16,155 nt of DNA from Oxalobacteraceae bacterium UBA5157 (GTDB lineage: Bacteria; Pseudomonadota; Gammaproteobacteria; Burkholderiales; Burkholderiaceae_D). A program made the position numbers and the translations under genes. The stretch spans positions 28,983 to 45,137 of the forward strand of contig DHXL01000187.1 of assembly GCA_002415335.1 (NCBI GenBank), written 5' to 3'. The notes under the pieces are model-generated. The model was not told where the DNA came from and did no database searches. It saw only the letters and a list, made by a program, of their open reading frames with translations. Below are positions 6,063 to 12,761 of this stretch, piece after piece; positions within the stretch are counted from its first letter, which is position 1, and every line of letters starts with the position of its first letter.

Positions 6063-7208
6063 ATGAAAACAAAAACTGATCGCAGCAAGCAACGCATCGC
6101 GCTGGTGTTGCAGGGCGGGGGCGCGCTAGGTGCCTACCAGGCCGGCATCTACCAGGCGCTACACGAACATGAACTGACGCCCGACTGGGTAGTCGGAACC
6201 TCCATTGGCGCGATCAATGCGGCCATTATTGCCGGCAACCCGTACGCGCAGCGCTTGACGCGCTTGCGCGAATTCTGGGACCGCGTTTCGCACGACGACA
6301 ATCTCGACCTGGCGCGCATTCCCGATCAGGCGCGACAGTTCAATAGCTGGCTCGCGACCCTGGACGCCATGACACGTGGCGTGCCCGGCTTCTTCACGCC
6401 ACGGCTGTTCAGTCTGTTTCCCGCCGGCCTCGCGGTTCCCCCGGAGGCCGCCAGTTTCTATGATACCGGCGCGCTGTCGGAAACGCTTAAGAGCCTGGTT
6501 GATTTCGATTATATCAATGCTGCCCGCGGCATGCGCCTGACCGTGAATGCGGTGAAAGTGACGAGCGGCGACCTGGTGAGCTTCGACAGCGCCAAGCGCG
6601 CGCTCGGCGTCGAGCACATCATGGCCAGCGGCGCGCTGCCGCCCGGCTTTTCGGCGGTACGCATCGACGGCGAACTGTATTGGGACGGCGGCTTATACTC
6701 GAACACCCCGCTGGAGACCGTGCTGAACGACGCACCGCATGCGAATACGCTGTGTTTCATGGTCGATCTGTGGAGCGCGGAAGGACCGGAACCGACGACT
6801 CTCGACGAGGTCGAGACGCGGCAGAAGGACGTGATGTTCGCCTCACGGTCGAAACGGCACATCGACGCTTATCTGCAAACCCACAAGTTGCAGCATACGG
6901 TGCGTGACTTGTACGATCGCCTGCCCGACGAACTACAAAGCAAGACGGACGACGACGTGTTGGCGGCACTCGGTTGCGCCACCACGATGCATATCGTGCG
7001 GCTGCCATATGCCGGACGCGACTGGCATATGGCATCGAAAGACATCAATTTTTCGCGCGGCTCAATCGCGTGGCGCTGGGATCAAGGCTATCGCGACGCG
7101 TCGCGCGCCATTGAGCAGGCCGGCTGGCTCGCGGCGACGCCAAAGGATGTCGGCGTGATCGTGCACGAGCTGACGCCGTACGCAATGAAAGAGCGCATGG
7201 AAAAATAG
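6063..7208 (+). CDS. Patatin-like phospholipase with DUF3734-type C-terminus
   Basis: This is a 381-residue serine hydrolase of the patatin/RssA type. The oxyanion-hole loop GGGALG is at 18-23, the nucleophile elbow is GTSIG with Ser47, and the dyad Asp208 is in DGG. All catalytic elements are intact. The C-terminal third (about 255-375) shows the DUF3734 pattern with conserved TTMHIVRLPY, SKDINFSRGSI and W-x-x-GY segments. Members are presumed lipid acyl hydrolases, and the substrate is unknown. There is no signal peptide, so it is likely cytoplasmic or peripheral at the inner membrane. An in-frame ATG at 6045 has no ribosome-binding site, whereas ATG 6063 has GGAAAGG 9 bases before it. It is probably co-transcribed with the phospholipase D-like gene and ends facing the GGDEF-EAL gene. 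Confidence 0.85.
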   Translation: MKTKTDRSKQRIALVLQGGGALGAYQAGIYQALHEHELTPDWVVGTSIGAINAAIIAGNPYAQRLTRLREFWDRVSHDDNLDLARIPDQARQFNSWLATLDAMTRGVPGFFTPRLFSLFPAGLAVPPEAASFYDTGALSETLKSLVDFDYINAARGMRLTVNAVKVTSGDLVSFDSAKRALGVEHIMASGALPPGFSAVRIDGELYWDGGLYSNTPLETVLNDAPHANTLCFMVDLWSAEGPEPTTLDEVETRQKDVMFASRSKRHIDAYLQTHKLQHTVRDLYDRLPDELQSKTDDDVLAALGCATTMHIVRLPYAGRDWHMASKDINFSRGSIAWRWDQGYRDASRAIEQAGWLAATPKDVGVIVHELTPYAMKERMEK

Positions 7209-7222
7209 GATCGGCGCAGCCG

Positions 7223-7256
7223 GCCGCCTGCTCGCGCGCGGGCGCGATCAGGCGGC
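7223..7256. terminator. Long GC-rich hairpin between convergent genes
   Basis: GCCGCCTG (7223-7230) pairs with CAGGCGGC (7249-7256), and inside it TCGCGC (7232-7237) pairs with GCGCGA (7242-7247) around the loop gcgg, with one C-T mismatch between the stems. The hairpin overlaps the last codons of the minus-strand gene and starts 15 bases after the patatin-like gene. No T-run follows on either strand. Confidence 0.5.
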
Positions 7257-9347
7257 GGCGAGTGCGTGGCCCAGCCCGTTCGCCAGCAGCGTGCCGAATT
7301 GCTCGGCGACCAGCGGCCGGCTGAAAAGGAAGCCTTGCCCCTCTTCACAGTGTTGTGCCTTCAGGAACGCCAATTGCTCGGTCTGTTCGACGCCTTCGGC
7401 AACCACCCTTTGCTTGAGGCTCGCCGCCATCGCGATGACGGCGCTGACGATGATGCCATTGTCGTTGGTTACGCAAAGGTCGCGCACGAATGACTGGTCG
7501 ATCTTCAGGACATCGATCGGAAACTGACTCAGATAACTCAGGCTGGAATAGCCGGTGCCGAAGTCATCGACTGCGAGCTGCACGCCCATATCCTTGAGCT
7601 GCTGCAGGATTGCGCTGCTGCATTCGGCGTCCCGCATCAACACACTTTCGGTGATTTCCAGTTCCAGACAGTGCGGCGCCAATCCGGTTTCGTGCAACAC
7701 CGCCCGCACGCCGTCAACGAAATCGGTACGGCGAAATTCGAGTGCCGAGATATTCACTGCGACCGAACCCGGGTTCAGCCCGGCATCCTGCCAGCGCCTG
7801 GCTTGTGCGCACGCTTCGCGCAACACCCAGCGGCCGATCGGCACGATCAGGCCGCAGTCTTCCGCGATCGCCACGAATCGATCGGGCAGCACCAAGCCCC
7901 ACTCCGGATGTATCCAGCGCAGCAATGCCTCGGCGCCGGTAATCGTGCCGCTGGCCAGATTGACCTTCGGCTGGTAATGCAACGCGAATTCCTGGCGCTC
8001 CAGCGCGTGCCGCAAATTGGTCTCGATGACTTGGCGCTCGACCGCGCGCACGTTCATATTGCTCTTGAAAAACTGGAAATTGTTGCGCCCCTTTTCCTTG
8101 GCGTGATACATCGCGGTATCGGCATTCTTGATCAGCGTCTCGGCATTCTCGGCATCCGCCGGATACACGCTGATGCCGATGCTCGGCGTCACATGCAGCT
8201 CATTCTTGTCTATCGAATGCGGGGCCGCCAATGCAGCAAGTATCTTGTTGGCGGTCAAGGCCGCGTCCTCCGCATGCCGGTCAGCCGTCACCAGAAGCAC
8301 GAATTCGTCACCGCCCTGCCGGCTCACCGTGTCGGAACCGCGCACACAGGCGCTCAGGCGCTGCGCAACGGACTGCAGCAGTTTGTCGCCGATCGCATGT
8401 CCGAGAGAATCATTGATGTGCTTGAAGTTATCCAGATCCAGGAACAGCACGGCGAGCGTGGTGCCGCGCCGTTTCGCCAGGGTGATCGCTTGCGCGATGC
8501 GATCATTGAGCAAGAGCCGATTGGGCAATTTTGTCAGGAAGTCATGCTGCGCCAGGTGGGTCATTTCCATGGCCGTCAGCTGCGCGGCCGTGACATCGTG
8601 GAATACCATCACCGCACCGGAAATCTTCCCGTGCGAGTCGTGGATCGGCGCGGTGGAATCGGCGATCACCACCTCAGTGCCATCGCGCCGGACCAGAATG
8701 GTGCCGGGCGTCAAATCGCGCCGCTTGTTCTCCTGCAGCACCAGTTCAATCGGATTGCGCTCGGGATCGCGTGTCACGCCATTCATGATTTTCATCACCT
8801 CACGGACCGAACGCCCGCGCGCTTCATCGCGCTGCCATCCGGTCATGCGTTCCGCCGCGACGTTCAGATAGTCGACATTGCCTGCCATATCGGTTCCGAC
8901 CACCGCGTCGCTAATCGAGTTGAGCGTGATTTCGGCACGAGCCTTGTCGATGAATATCGCTTCCTCGACTGCCTTGCGCTGGATAATGTTCCGCAGCGAT
9001 TGCGGCACCAGGTAGCTGCAAAAGTGCCCCTTTGACAGATAGCCTTGCGAGCCGCGCTGCACCGCTTCGATCGCCAGTGCTTCGTCGTCCTGCGCATTGA
9101 GCGTCATGATCGGCGTGTGAGGCGCGAGCGCGAACAACTGGTCGAAGGTACCGATGCCCCGGCTGTCGCGCAGCCACATATCCGCCAGGATCGCGTCGAT
9201 GCCTCCTGCGCGCAGGCGCGTGAGCGCATCGGACAGTTGCGTCACCCACTCGATCGCAAAGGGGCCGTCACTGGCTTCGGCGAGAACCTGCTGCAGCGTT
9301 TTCGCATCACCGGCGTCGCCGGTGATAATCAGAACTAGATTGGGCAT
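7248..9347 (-). CDS. REC-PAS-GGDEF-EAL cyclic-di-GMP turnover protein
   Basis: This is a 699-residue cytoplasmic signalling protein. An N-terminal receiver-like domain (1-120) has Asp56 as phosphoacceptor, Thr82 and Lys106. Its first acidic site is reduced to TGD in place of the usual pair of acidic residues. A PAS domain follows (about 135-255). The GGDEF domain has an intact GGDEF at 345-349 and an RGSD inhibitory site at 336-339. The EAL domain has EALLRW from 473, DDFGTGYSSL and EGVEQ motifs intact. Both diguanylate cyclase and phosphodiesterase activities are therefore possible. The frame is open to 9437, but ATG 9347 starts the receiver fold and has AAGGA about 11 bases upstream. No partner kinase is adjacent. 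The hybrid kinases at the right end are candidates only by proximity. Confidence 0.88.
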   Translation of the reverse strand: MPNLVLIITGDAGDAKTLQQVLAEASDGPFAIEWVTQLSDALTRLRAGGIDAILADMWLRDSRGIGTFDQLFALAPHTPIMTLNAQDDEALAIEAVQRGSQGYLSKGHFCSYLVPQSLRNIIQRKAVEEAIFIDKARAEITLNSISDAVVGTDMAGNVDYLNVAAERMTGWQRDEARGRSVREVMKIMNGVTRDPERNPIELVLQENKRRDLTPGTILVRRDGTEVVIADSTAPIHDSHGKISGAVMVFHDVTAAQLTAMEMTHLAQHDFLTKLPNRLLLNDRIAQAITLAKRRGTTLAVLFLDLDNFKHINDSLGHAIGDKLLQSVAQRLSACVRGSDTVSRQGGDEFVLLVTADRHAEDAALTANKILAALAAPHSIDKNELHVTPSIGISVYPADAENAETLIKNADTAMYHAKEKGRNNFQFFKSNMNVRAVERQVIETNLRHALERQEFALHYQPKVNLASGTITGAEALLRWIHPEWGLVLPDRFVAIAEDCGLIVPIGRWVLREACAQARRWQDAGLNPGSVAVNISALEFRRTDFVDGVRAVLHETGLAPHCLELEITESVLMRDAECSSAILQQLKDMGVQLAVDDFGTGYSSLSYLSQFPIDVLKIDQSFVRDLCVTNDNGIIVSAVIAMAASLKQRVVAEGVEQTEQLAFLKAQHCEEGQGFLFSRPLVAEQFGTLLANGLGHALAAA

Positions 9348-9487
9348 GACACTCACATTCCTTGCAACGGCAGAACCTTCATGCGTGCGTCCGCTCCGCC
9401 ATGTTTCAAGCCGGAACAGTGAGCAGCGCGCGGACACGCCTCTTGCTGTGCTGTCCGCACACGCTGCGCAGGCCGCTGATGGCGGAT

Positions 9488-9946
9488 TTAGTAGCGGTAG
9501 ACGCGGCCGTTTTCGATGCGGGCGCGATCGCCGACACGCAGATCGCCGGGGCTATCCTGCGTGATCGTTTGAAACCCGCCATCGTCGAGACGCACTGAAA
9601 CCTGGTACATGTCGCGCGCCTGCGCTTTGTTATTTTTTTCGATCTGGTTGCCGACGACCGCGCCGCCGACCAGGCCGGCCACGGTAGCGACCGCCTTGCC
9701 GTTGCCGCCGCCGACCTGGTTGCCAAGCAGGCCACCCACTACGCCACCGATCACCGCACCGGTGCCGCTATTGGCCCTGGCCGGAGTCATTTGGATTGAA
9801 TCGACGACGCCGTAATACGAGCGGTTCGATGAAGATGCCGCTGGATAATACGTTGACGAGCTGGCTTGCTCCGGGGCGCTGGCGCAGCCGCTCAGCATTG
9901 CTGTTGCGGCGATTGCTGCGGCAACCATGGCGTGAGTGATTTTCAA
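9488..9946 (-). CDS. Glycine-zipper (2TM) outer-membrane lipoprotein, SlyB/Pcp-like, TTG start
   Basis: This is a 152-residue lipoprotein with lipobox LSGC (Cys21), a Ser-rich linker, a glycine-zipper domain at about 65-115 (GGVVGGLLGNQVGGGNGKAV, then GLVGGAVVGNQI) and a C-terminal beta-rich part ending GRVYRY. This is the plan of the SlyB/PcpL peptidoglycan-associated family linked to outer-membrane integrity. The reading frame opens at 10006, but AGGAG lies 5 bases before TTG 9946, which gives MKITHAM and a normal signal peptide. The next ATG, at 9928, would be too far from that site. A candidate Crp/Fnr-type promoter lies just upstream. The gene is divergent from a second glycine-zipper gene at 10230. 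Confidence 0.85.
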   Translation of the reverse strand: MKITHAMVAAAIAATAMLSGCASAPEQASSSTYYPAASSSNRSYYGVVDSIQMTPARANSGTGAVIGGVVGGLLGNQVGGGNGKAVATVAGLVGGAVVGNQIEKNNKAQARDMYQVSVRLDDGGFQTITQDSPGDLRVGDRARIENGRVYRY

Positions 9947-9983
9947 AATTTCTCCTGTTCCGCTATTTAGATTCGATGACGCC

Positions 9984-10026
9984 AGAATATTCCGGGCGCC
10001 GCGCATCGTCGGTGCGGTACCGTACC
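9984..10026 (-). promoter_or_regulatory. Candidate Crp/Fnr-type operator and promoter of the glycine-zipper lipoprotein
   Basis: A 16-bp near-palindrome, GGTGCGGTACCGTACC on the plus strand (10011-10026, centre 10018.5), fits the relaxed form nGTnCG-N4-CGnACn. Read toward the gene it is followed by GA, like the other sites. On the minus strand TATTCT (9989-9984) begins exactly 29.5 bases from the centre, with the same hexamer and spacing as at the OmpA-like promoter. The predicted leader is about 31 nt to TTG 9946. The outer T and A of the motif are replaced by G and C, so this is a weaker site. Confidence 0.45.
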
Positions 10027-10229
10027 AACCCCTGCCATGCTCTCGCGAGTGGCCTGTTTCGGCAACGCGCGCACGATTGCGCTATGTGGGCGATCGCACA
10101 GACCAGCCAGCGCGAATGGCCGAATGTGGGCACCATGGCTGCCATCGGCGCCTGACCCTCTTCCTTCGCTTCCGTAGATCGGATGCGATTCGGTTTGGTA
10201 ACGCATCAAAAAATCACTGGAGGTAATCA

Positions 10230-11036
10230 ATGAACTGGAAACTTAAATCAGCACTTGGCGTGTCCGCCCTCATTCTCGGCGCACAGGCAATGGCGCAGGT
10301 CACCTTTTATGAAGACGAAGGGTTCCGTGGGCGTGCGTTCACGACGGACAGGCCGGTTGGGAATTTCGTGCGAAACGGATTCAATGATCGGGCCTCGTCG
10401 GTCGTGGTCGATCACGGCCGCTGGGAAGTGTGTGAGGACGCCCGCTTCGAGGGCCGCTGCGTCGTGCTGCACCGCGGCAGCTATGATTCTCTGCGAGGGT
10501 TGGGAATGGAGAACCGCATCTCATCGGTGCGGCCTGTCGACCCCGGTAGACATTACGATAATCAGGCGCCTGAGCCGATCGCCGCGCCGACCTATGACTA
10601 CCGGCGTCGTCCGAACGAACGCGTGTTTGAGGCGCGCGTCACCTCGGTGCATGAAGTCGTCGGTGCACCGAATCAGCGCTGCTGGGTCGAACGGCAGCCG
10701 ATCAGCGAGCCACGTCGCGACGGGCCGAACGTAGGCGGCGCCATCGTCGGTGCGGTCATTGGCGGCGTGCTCGGCCATCAGGTCGGCGGCGGTACCGGCA
10801 AGGACATCGCGACCGCCGGCGGTGCCGTGGCCGGCGCGGCGATCGGCGCCAACGCCGGACGCAGCAGCGGTGCGACCTATGACCGTGACGTGCGTCGCTG
10901 CGAAACCACACCGAGCACCACGCCGGCCTATTGGGACGTGACCTACGCTTTCCGCGGTACCCAGCACCGGCTGCAAATGACCGCGGCACCTGGGCCGACC
11001 ATCGCGGTAAATCGGGATGGCGAACCGCGTCAATAA
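10230..11036 (+). CDS. Exported beta/gamma-crystallin plus glycine-zipper protein
   Basis: This is a 268-residue protein. A Sec signal peptide occupies 1-22 (cleavage likely after AMA). A beta/gamma-crystallin-like domain follows at about 23-107, with two Greek-key motifs (FYEDEGFRGRAF and the CEDARFEGRCVVL copy, each leading to a strand with SS near its end). A linker and a glycine-zipper 2TM domain lie at about 170-215 (GAVIGGVLGHQVGGGTGKDI), and the C-terminus is beta-rich with Tyr and Arg. Crystallin folds often bind calcium, but I do not see a clear N/D-N/D-x-S/T-S motif. The zipper suggests envelope association. GGAGG lies 8 bases before ATG 10230. Its zipper resembles that of the divergent lipoprotein at 9488-9946, so the two may be functionally related. 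Confidence 0.85.
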   Translation: MNWKLKSALGVSALILGAQAMAQVTFYEDEGFRGRAFTTDRPVGNFVRNGFNDRASSVVVDHGRWEVCEDARFEGRCVVLHRGSYDSLRGLGMENRISSVRPVDPGRHYDNQAPEPIAAPTYDYRRRPNERVFEARVTSVHEVVGAPNQRCWVERQPISEPRRDGPNVGGAIVGAVIGGVLGHQVGGGTGKDIATAGGAVAGAAIGANAGRSSGATYDRDVRRCETTPSTTPAYWDVTYAFRGTQHRLQMTAAPGPTIAVNRDGEPRQ

Positions 11037-11045
11037 GCGGCGGCG

Positions 11046-11081
11046 ACCAGAAGTGCGGCCTCGCGGGGCCGCCCTTCTGGT
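11046..11081 (+). terminator. Hairpin terminator after the crystallin-like gene
   Basis: ACCAGAAG (11046-11053) pairs with CTTCTGGT (11074-11081), and inside it GCGGCC (11055-11060) pairs with GGCCGC (11067-11072), with one T-C mismatch between. The 3' side is moderately pyrimidine-rich (CCCTCTTTG), and the stem starts 9 bases after the stop codon. Confidence 0.65.
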
Positions 11082-11135
11082 TGCGCCCTCTTTGTTCAAG
11101 ACCAGTCCCGAGCCGTGCGGAAATTCAATGCGGTG

Positions 11136-11179
11136 TGTGCGGCAACGAACAGATCGGCCCCCCCATTTGGAAGCATCAT
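11136..11179 (+). promoter_or_regulatory. Candidate Crp/Fnr-type operator and promoter of the small membrane protein genes
   Basis: TGTGCGGCAACGAACA (11136-11151, centre 11143.5) fits TGTnCG-N4-CGnACA and is followed by GATC. A -10-like CATCAT (11174-11179) begins 30.5 bases from the centre, one base further than at the other sites. The predicted leader is about 73 nt to ATG 11259. Confidence 0.42.
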
Positions 11180-11258
11180 CGTGCATGCGCTCGCATCCTG
11201 CCGCCGCGCTAGAATTGAACGCAACATCCGACACAAGATACCTGAGAGGAAAGAAATC

Positions 11259-11405
11259 ATGCTCTACACAATTGCCGTCGTTCTGCTGATCCTGTGGTTG
11301 CTGGGCGTCGTGACTTCCTACACGATCGGCGGTTTCATCCATATACTATTGGTGATCGCCATCATCATGATATTGCTGCGTCTCATCAGTGGTCGCGGCA
11401 TCTAG
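11259..11405 (+). CDS. Lmo0937-family tiny membrane protein
   Basis: This is a 48-residue, almost wholly hydrophobic protein with two predicted membrane helices (about 3-20 and 26-43) split by a short TSYTIGG turn, and a basic RLISGRGI end. It matches the lmo0937 family of small membrane proteins, whose function is unknown. GAGAGGA lies 8 bases before ATG 11259, which also marks the start of homology. The frame is open further upstream to 11115, but that part would overlap the candidate promoter. The DUF3185 gene follows 40 bases downstream in the same direction. Confidence 0.8.
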   Translation: MLYTIAVVLLILWLLGVVTSYTIGGFIHILLVIAIIMILLRLISGRGI

Positions 11406-11445
11406 CGGCCGAGCGGATCCTCCCATTATTCAGAGAAAGCCTGCC

Positions 11446-11652
11446 ATGAATAAGATCGTTTCGTTGGCATTTCTGGCTGCAGGTATCGTGGTGGCCTTGT
11501 TCGGCCTGAGCGAGATGAATTCGTTCACGTCCGATATTTCCCGCATGTTTACGGGCGCGCCGACCGACCGGTCGATCTGGATGCTGGCTGGCGGTGCCGC
11601 GCTTCTGGTACTCGGCGTGACCGGGTTGGCGACCGGCTCGCGCAGGCATTAG
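11446..11652 (+). CDS. DUF3185-family small membrane protein
   Basis: This is a 68-residue protein with two membrane helices (about 5-20 and 45-62) flanking a short loop containing the family-typical SFTSDISRMFTGAPTDRSIW segment. It ends in a basic SRRH. It belongs to DUF3185, small inner-membrane proteins of unknown function found mostly in Proteobacteria. The ribosome-binding site before ATG 11446 is weak (AGAGAAAG). It is likely co-transcribed with the tiny membrane protein gene upstream. The frame is open upstream to 11389, but the conserved start is ATG 11446. Confidence 0.8.
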   Translation: MNKIVSLAFLAAGIVVALFGLSEMNSFTSDISRMFTGAPTDRSIWMLAGGAALLVLGVTGLATGSRRH

Positions 11653-11766
11653 GCCACTTCAGTGACGCGGCGACGAAAGACCGCCCCGATGCCGAACTGG
11701 ATCGATGGAAAGACTGTCTAATTTTTTCGGGCACTCAGACCAGGAAATAAATTGAAAGGCCATACA

Positions 11767-12153
11767 ATGAATATCAGCCGAATTGTAGACAAAGCATACG
11801 AAGACAAGAGCTTCGGCGAGCTCGGAGACGCTCCAATCGATGCGTTAAAGGGCGTCCATGCAAAGGATGCCGAGTTGCTGAAGCAGGCGTTCAACGTCAC
11901 CACGATCCGCGAATTTGCCAATCTCAAATTTGTGAAGTGGGCCACGGCAATTGCGGCGCTCGCCGATGAAGCCGGCGCCGAAAAGGACAGGGCCGAGGAA
12001 ACCCTGTTGGACGACGGGCTGGAGATGACGTTTCCATCCAGCGATCCGGTTTCGGTTGCCTCCAGCATCACGAGAATTGAAGTCGCGCCTGACATGGTGC
12101 CCGCGCGCAGCGATCATCAAAACAGCAAGGCCGCCAAGACTGCCAGAAAATAG
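11767..12153 (+). CDS. Small protein with helical N-terminus and SSDP motif, function unknown
   Basis: This is a 128-residue soluble protein without signal peptide or membrane helix. Residues 1-66 are predicted helical, with a compact pattern resembling a helix-hairpin-helix-like module (DAPIDALKGVHAKDAELLKQ, then IREFANLKFVKW). An acidic helix and the motif LEMTFPSSDPVSV (85-97) follow, and the end is basic and disordered. The TFPxSDP motif recurs in many small proteobacterial proteins of unknown role. Two starts are possible: ATG 11767 (AAAGG 7 bases before) or TTG 11752 (AGGAA 5 bases before, adding five residues). I prefer ATG. I cannot assign a function. Confidence 0.65.
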   Translation: MNISRIVDKAYEDKSFGELGDAPIDALKGVHAKDAELLKQAFNVTTIREFANLKFVKWATAIAALADEAGAEKDRAEETLLDDGLEMTFPSSDPVSVASSITRIEVAPDMVPARSDHQNSKAAKTARK

Positions 12154-12242
12154 AGGCGGGGCGAAAACAGCATGCGCGATTCGGCGTGCTCGCTGCGCTG
12201 AATTTCCTACACTACCAAGATCGACATTCGAGGACACCCAGC

Positions 12243-12611
12243 ATGCAAATCCAGATCAATACCGACAGCACGATTGAACAACATGAGCCGCTGACGCGGC
12301 ACGCCGAGCTGGTGGTGCAAGAGACCATCGGCAGGTTCAGCGAACACATCACCCGCGTGGTAGTGCATCTGGGCGAAACGAGCGATTCAAAATCCAGCAG
12401 CAGCGACCATCGCTGCCTGATGGAAGCACGGATCGAAGGGCACCCGCCTATCGTGGCAAGCGATCACGCCGCCAGCCTGCATCAGGCGATTCAGCGCGCA
12501 GCGGACAAATTGAAACGCGCAATTGACAGCACGCTGGGCCGGATCAGCGACAGCGGCAAAGGCAGCCATGGCGGTGCCGAGGCTGCCCCCGAACAACACG
12601 AAGAGCCGTAA
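12243..12611 (+). CDS. HPF/RaiA-like ribosome-associated protein
   Basis: This is a 122-residue protein. The first about 100 residues follow the HPF/RaiA beta-alpha-beta plan: a MQIQINTDSTI strand, a HAELVVQETIGRFSEHI helix, a VVVHLGE strand, a CLMEARIEG strand and a final helix (LHQAIQRAADKLKRAIDSTLGRI). The tail is short, hydrophilic and rich in His, Glu and Gly. Family members bind the 30S subunit and promote ribosome hibernation or silencing under stress, although this divergent subfamily has not been tested as far as I know. GAGGA lies 9 bases before ATG 12243. The frame opens earlier, at 12186, but the homology begins at 12243. It is adjacent to other stress-type small genes. Confidence 0.75.
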   Translation: MQIQINTDSTIEQHEPLTRHAELVVQETIGRFSEHITRVVVHLGETSDSKSSSSDHRCLMEARIEGHPPIVASDHAASLHQAIQRAADKLKRAIDSTLGRISDSGKGSHGGAEAAPEQHEEP

Positions 12612-12761
12612 CGGCATGGGGTGGCGTGCTGCCGAACCGTGCCAGGAATACTTAAAAATATATCAACTGTAGGCAAATCAGAGTATCGTGAAGCAACATA
12701 GCGCTTCCCTTCTGCCGCTCGACAGAATCAAGCAAATCTAACGGATCGCGCGATTCTTACC
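12612..12761. other. Intergenic region upstream of the hybrid kinase, AT-rich patch
   Basis: This 150-base gap has an AT-rich patch at about 12651-12665 (taaaaatatatcaac) that may be part of a promoter for the kinase genes, but I cannot pair a convincing -35 and -10. No operator of the TGTnCG type and no clear terminator were seen. Confidence 0.3.

Noticed and set aside
7671..9035. 454-codon plus-strand open frame
   Set aside because: It is entirely antisense to the GGDEF-EAL gene, whose protein is a clear multi-domain family member. The plus-strand product is rich in His, Arg and Gln with no recognisable fold.
9430..9461. Hairpin GCGGACA/TGTCCGC and a nearby TGTGCG half-site upstream of the GGDEF-EAL gene
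   Set aside because: The stem is only 7 bp with a 15-base loop and no T-run. The palindrome match is one base short between half-sites.
10085..10100. TGTGGGCGATCGCACA followed by GACC as a fifth regulator site for the crystallin-like gene
   Set aside because: One arm deviates at two positions (TGTGGG), and no -10-like hexamer lies at the spacing seen for the other sites (10122-10127 reads GAATGT). It is worth including in a matrix scan but is not supported alone.
10521..11342. 273-codon minus-strand open frame
   Set aside because: It overlaps the crystallin-like gene, a terminator hairpin and a candidate promoter. Its composition is Arg/Ala/Gly-rich, as expected of an antisense shadow.
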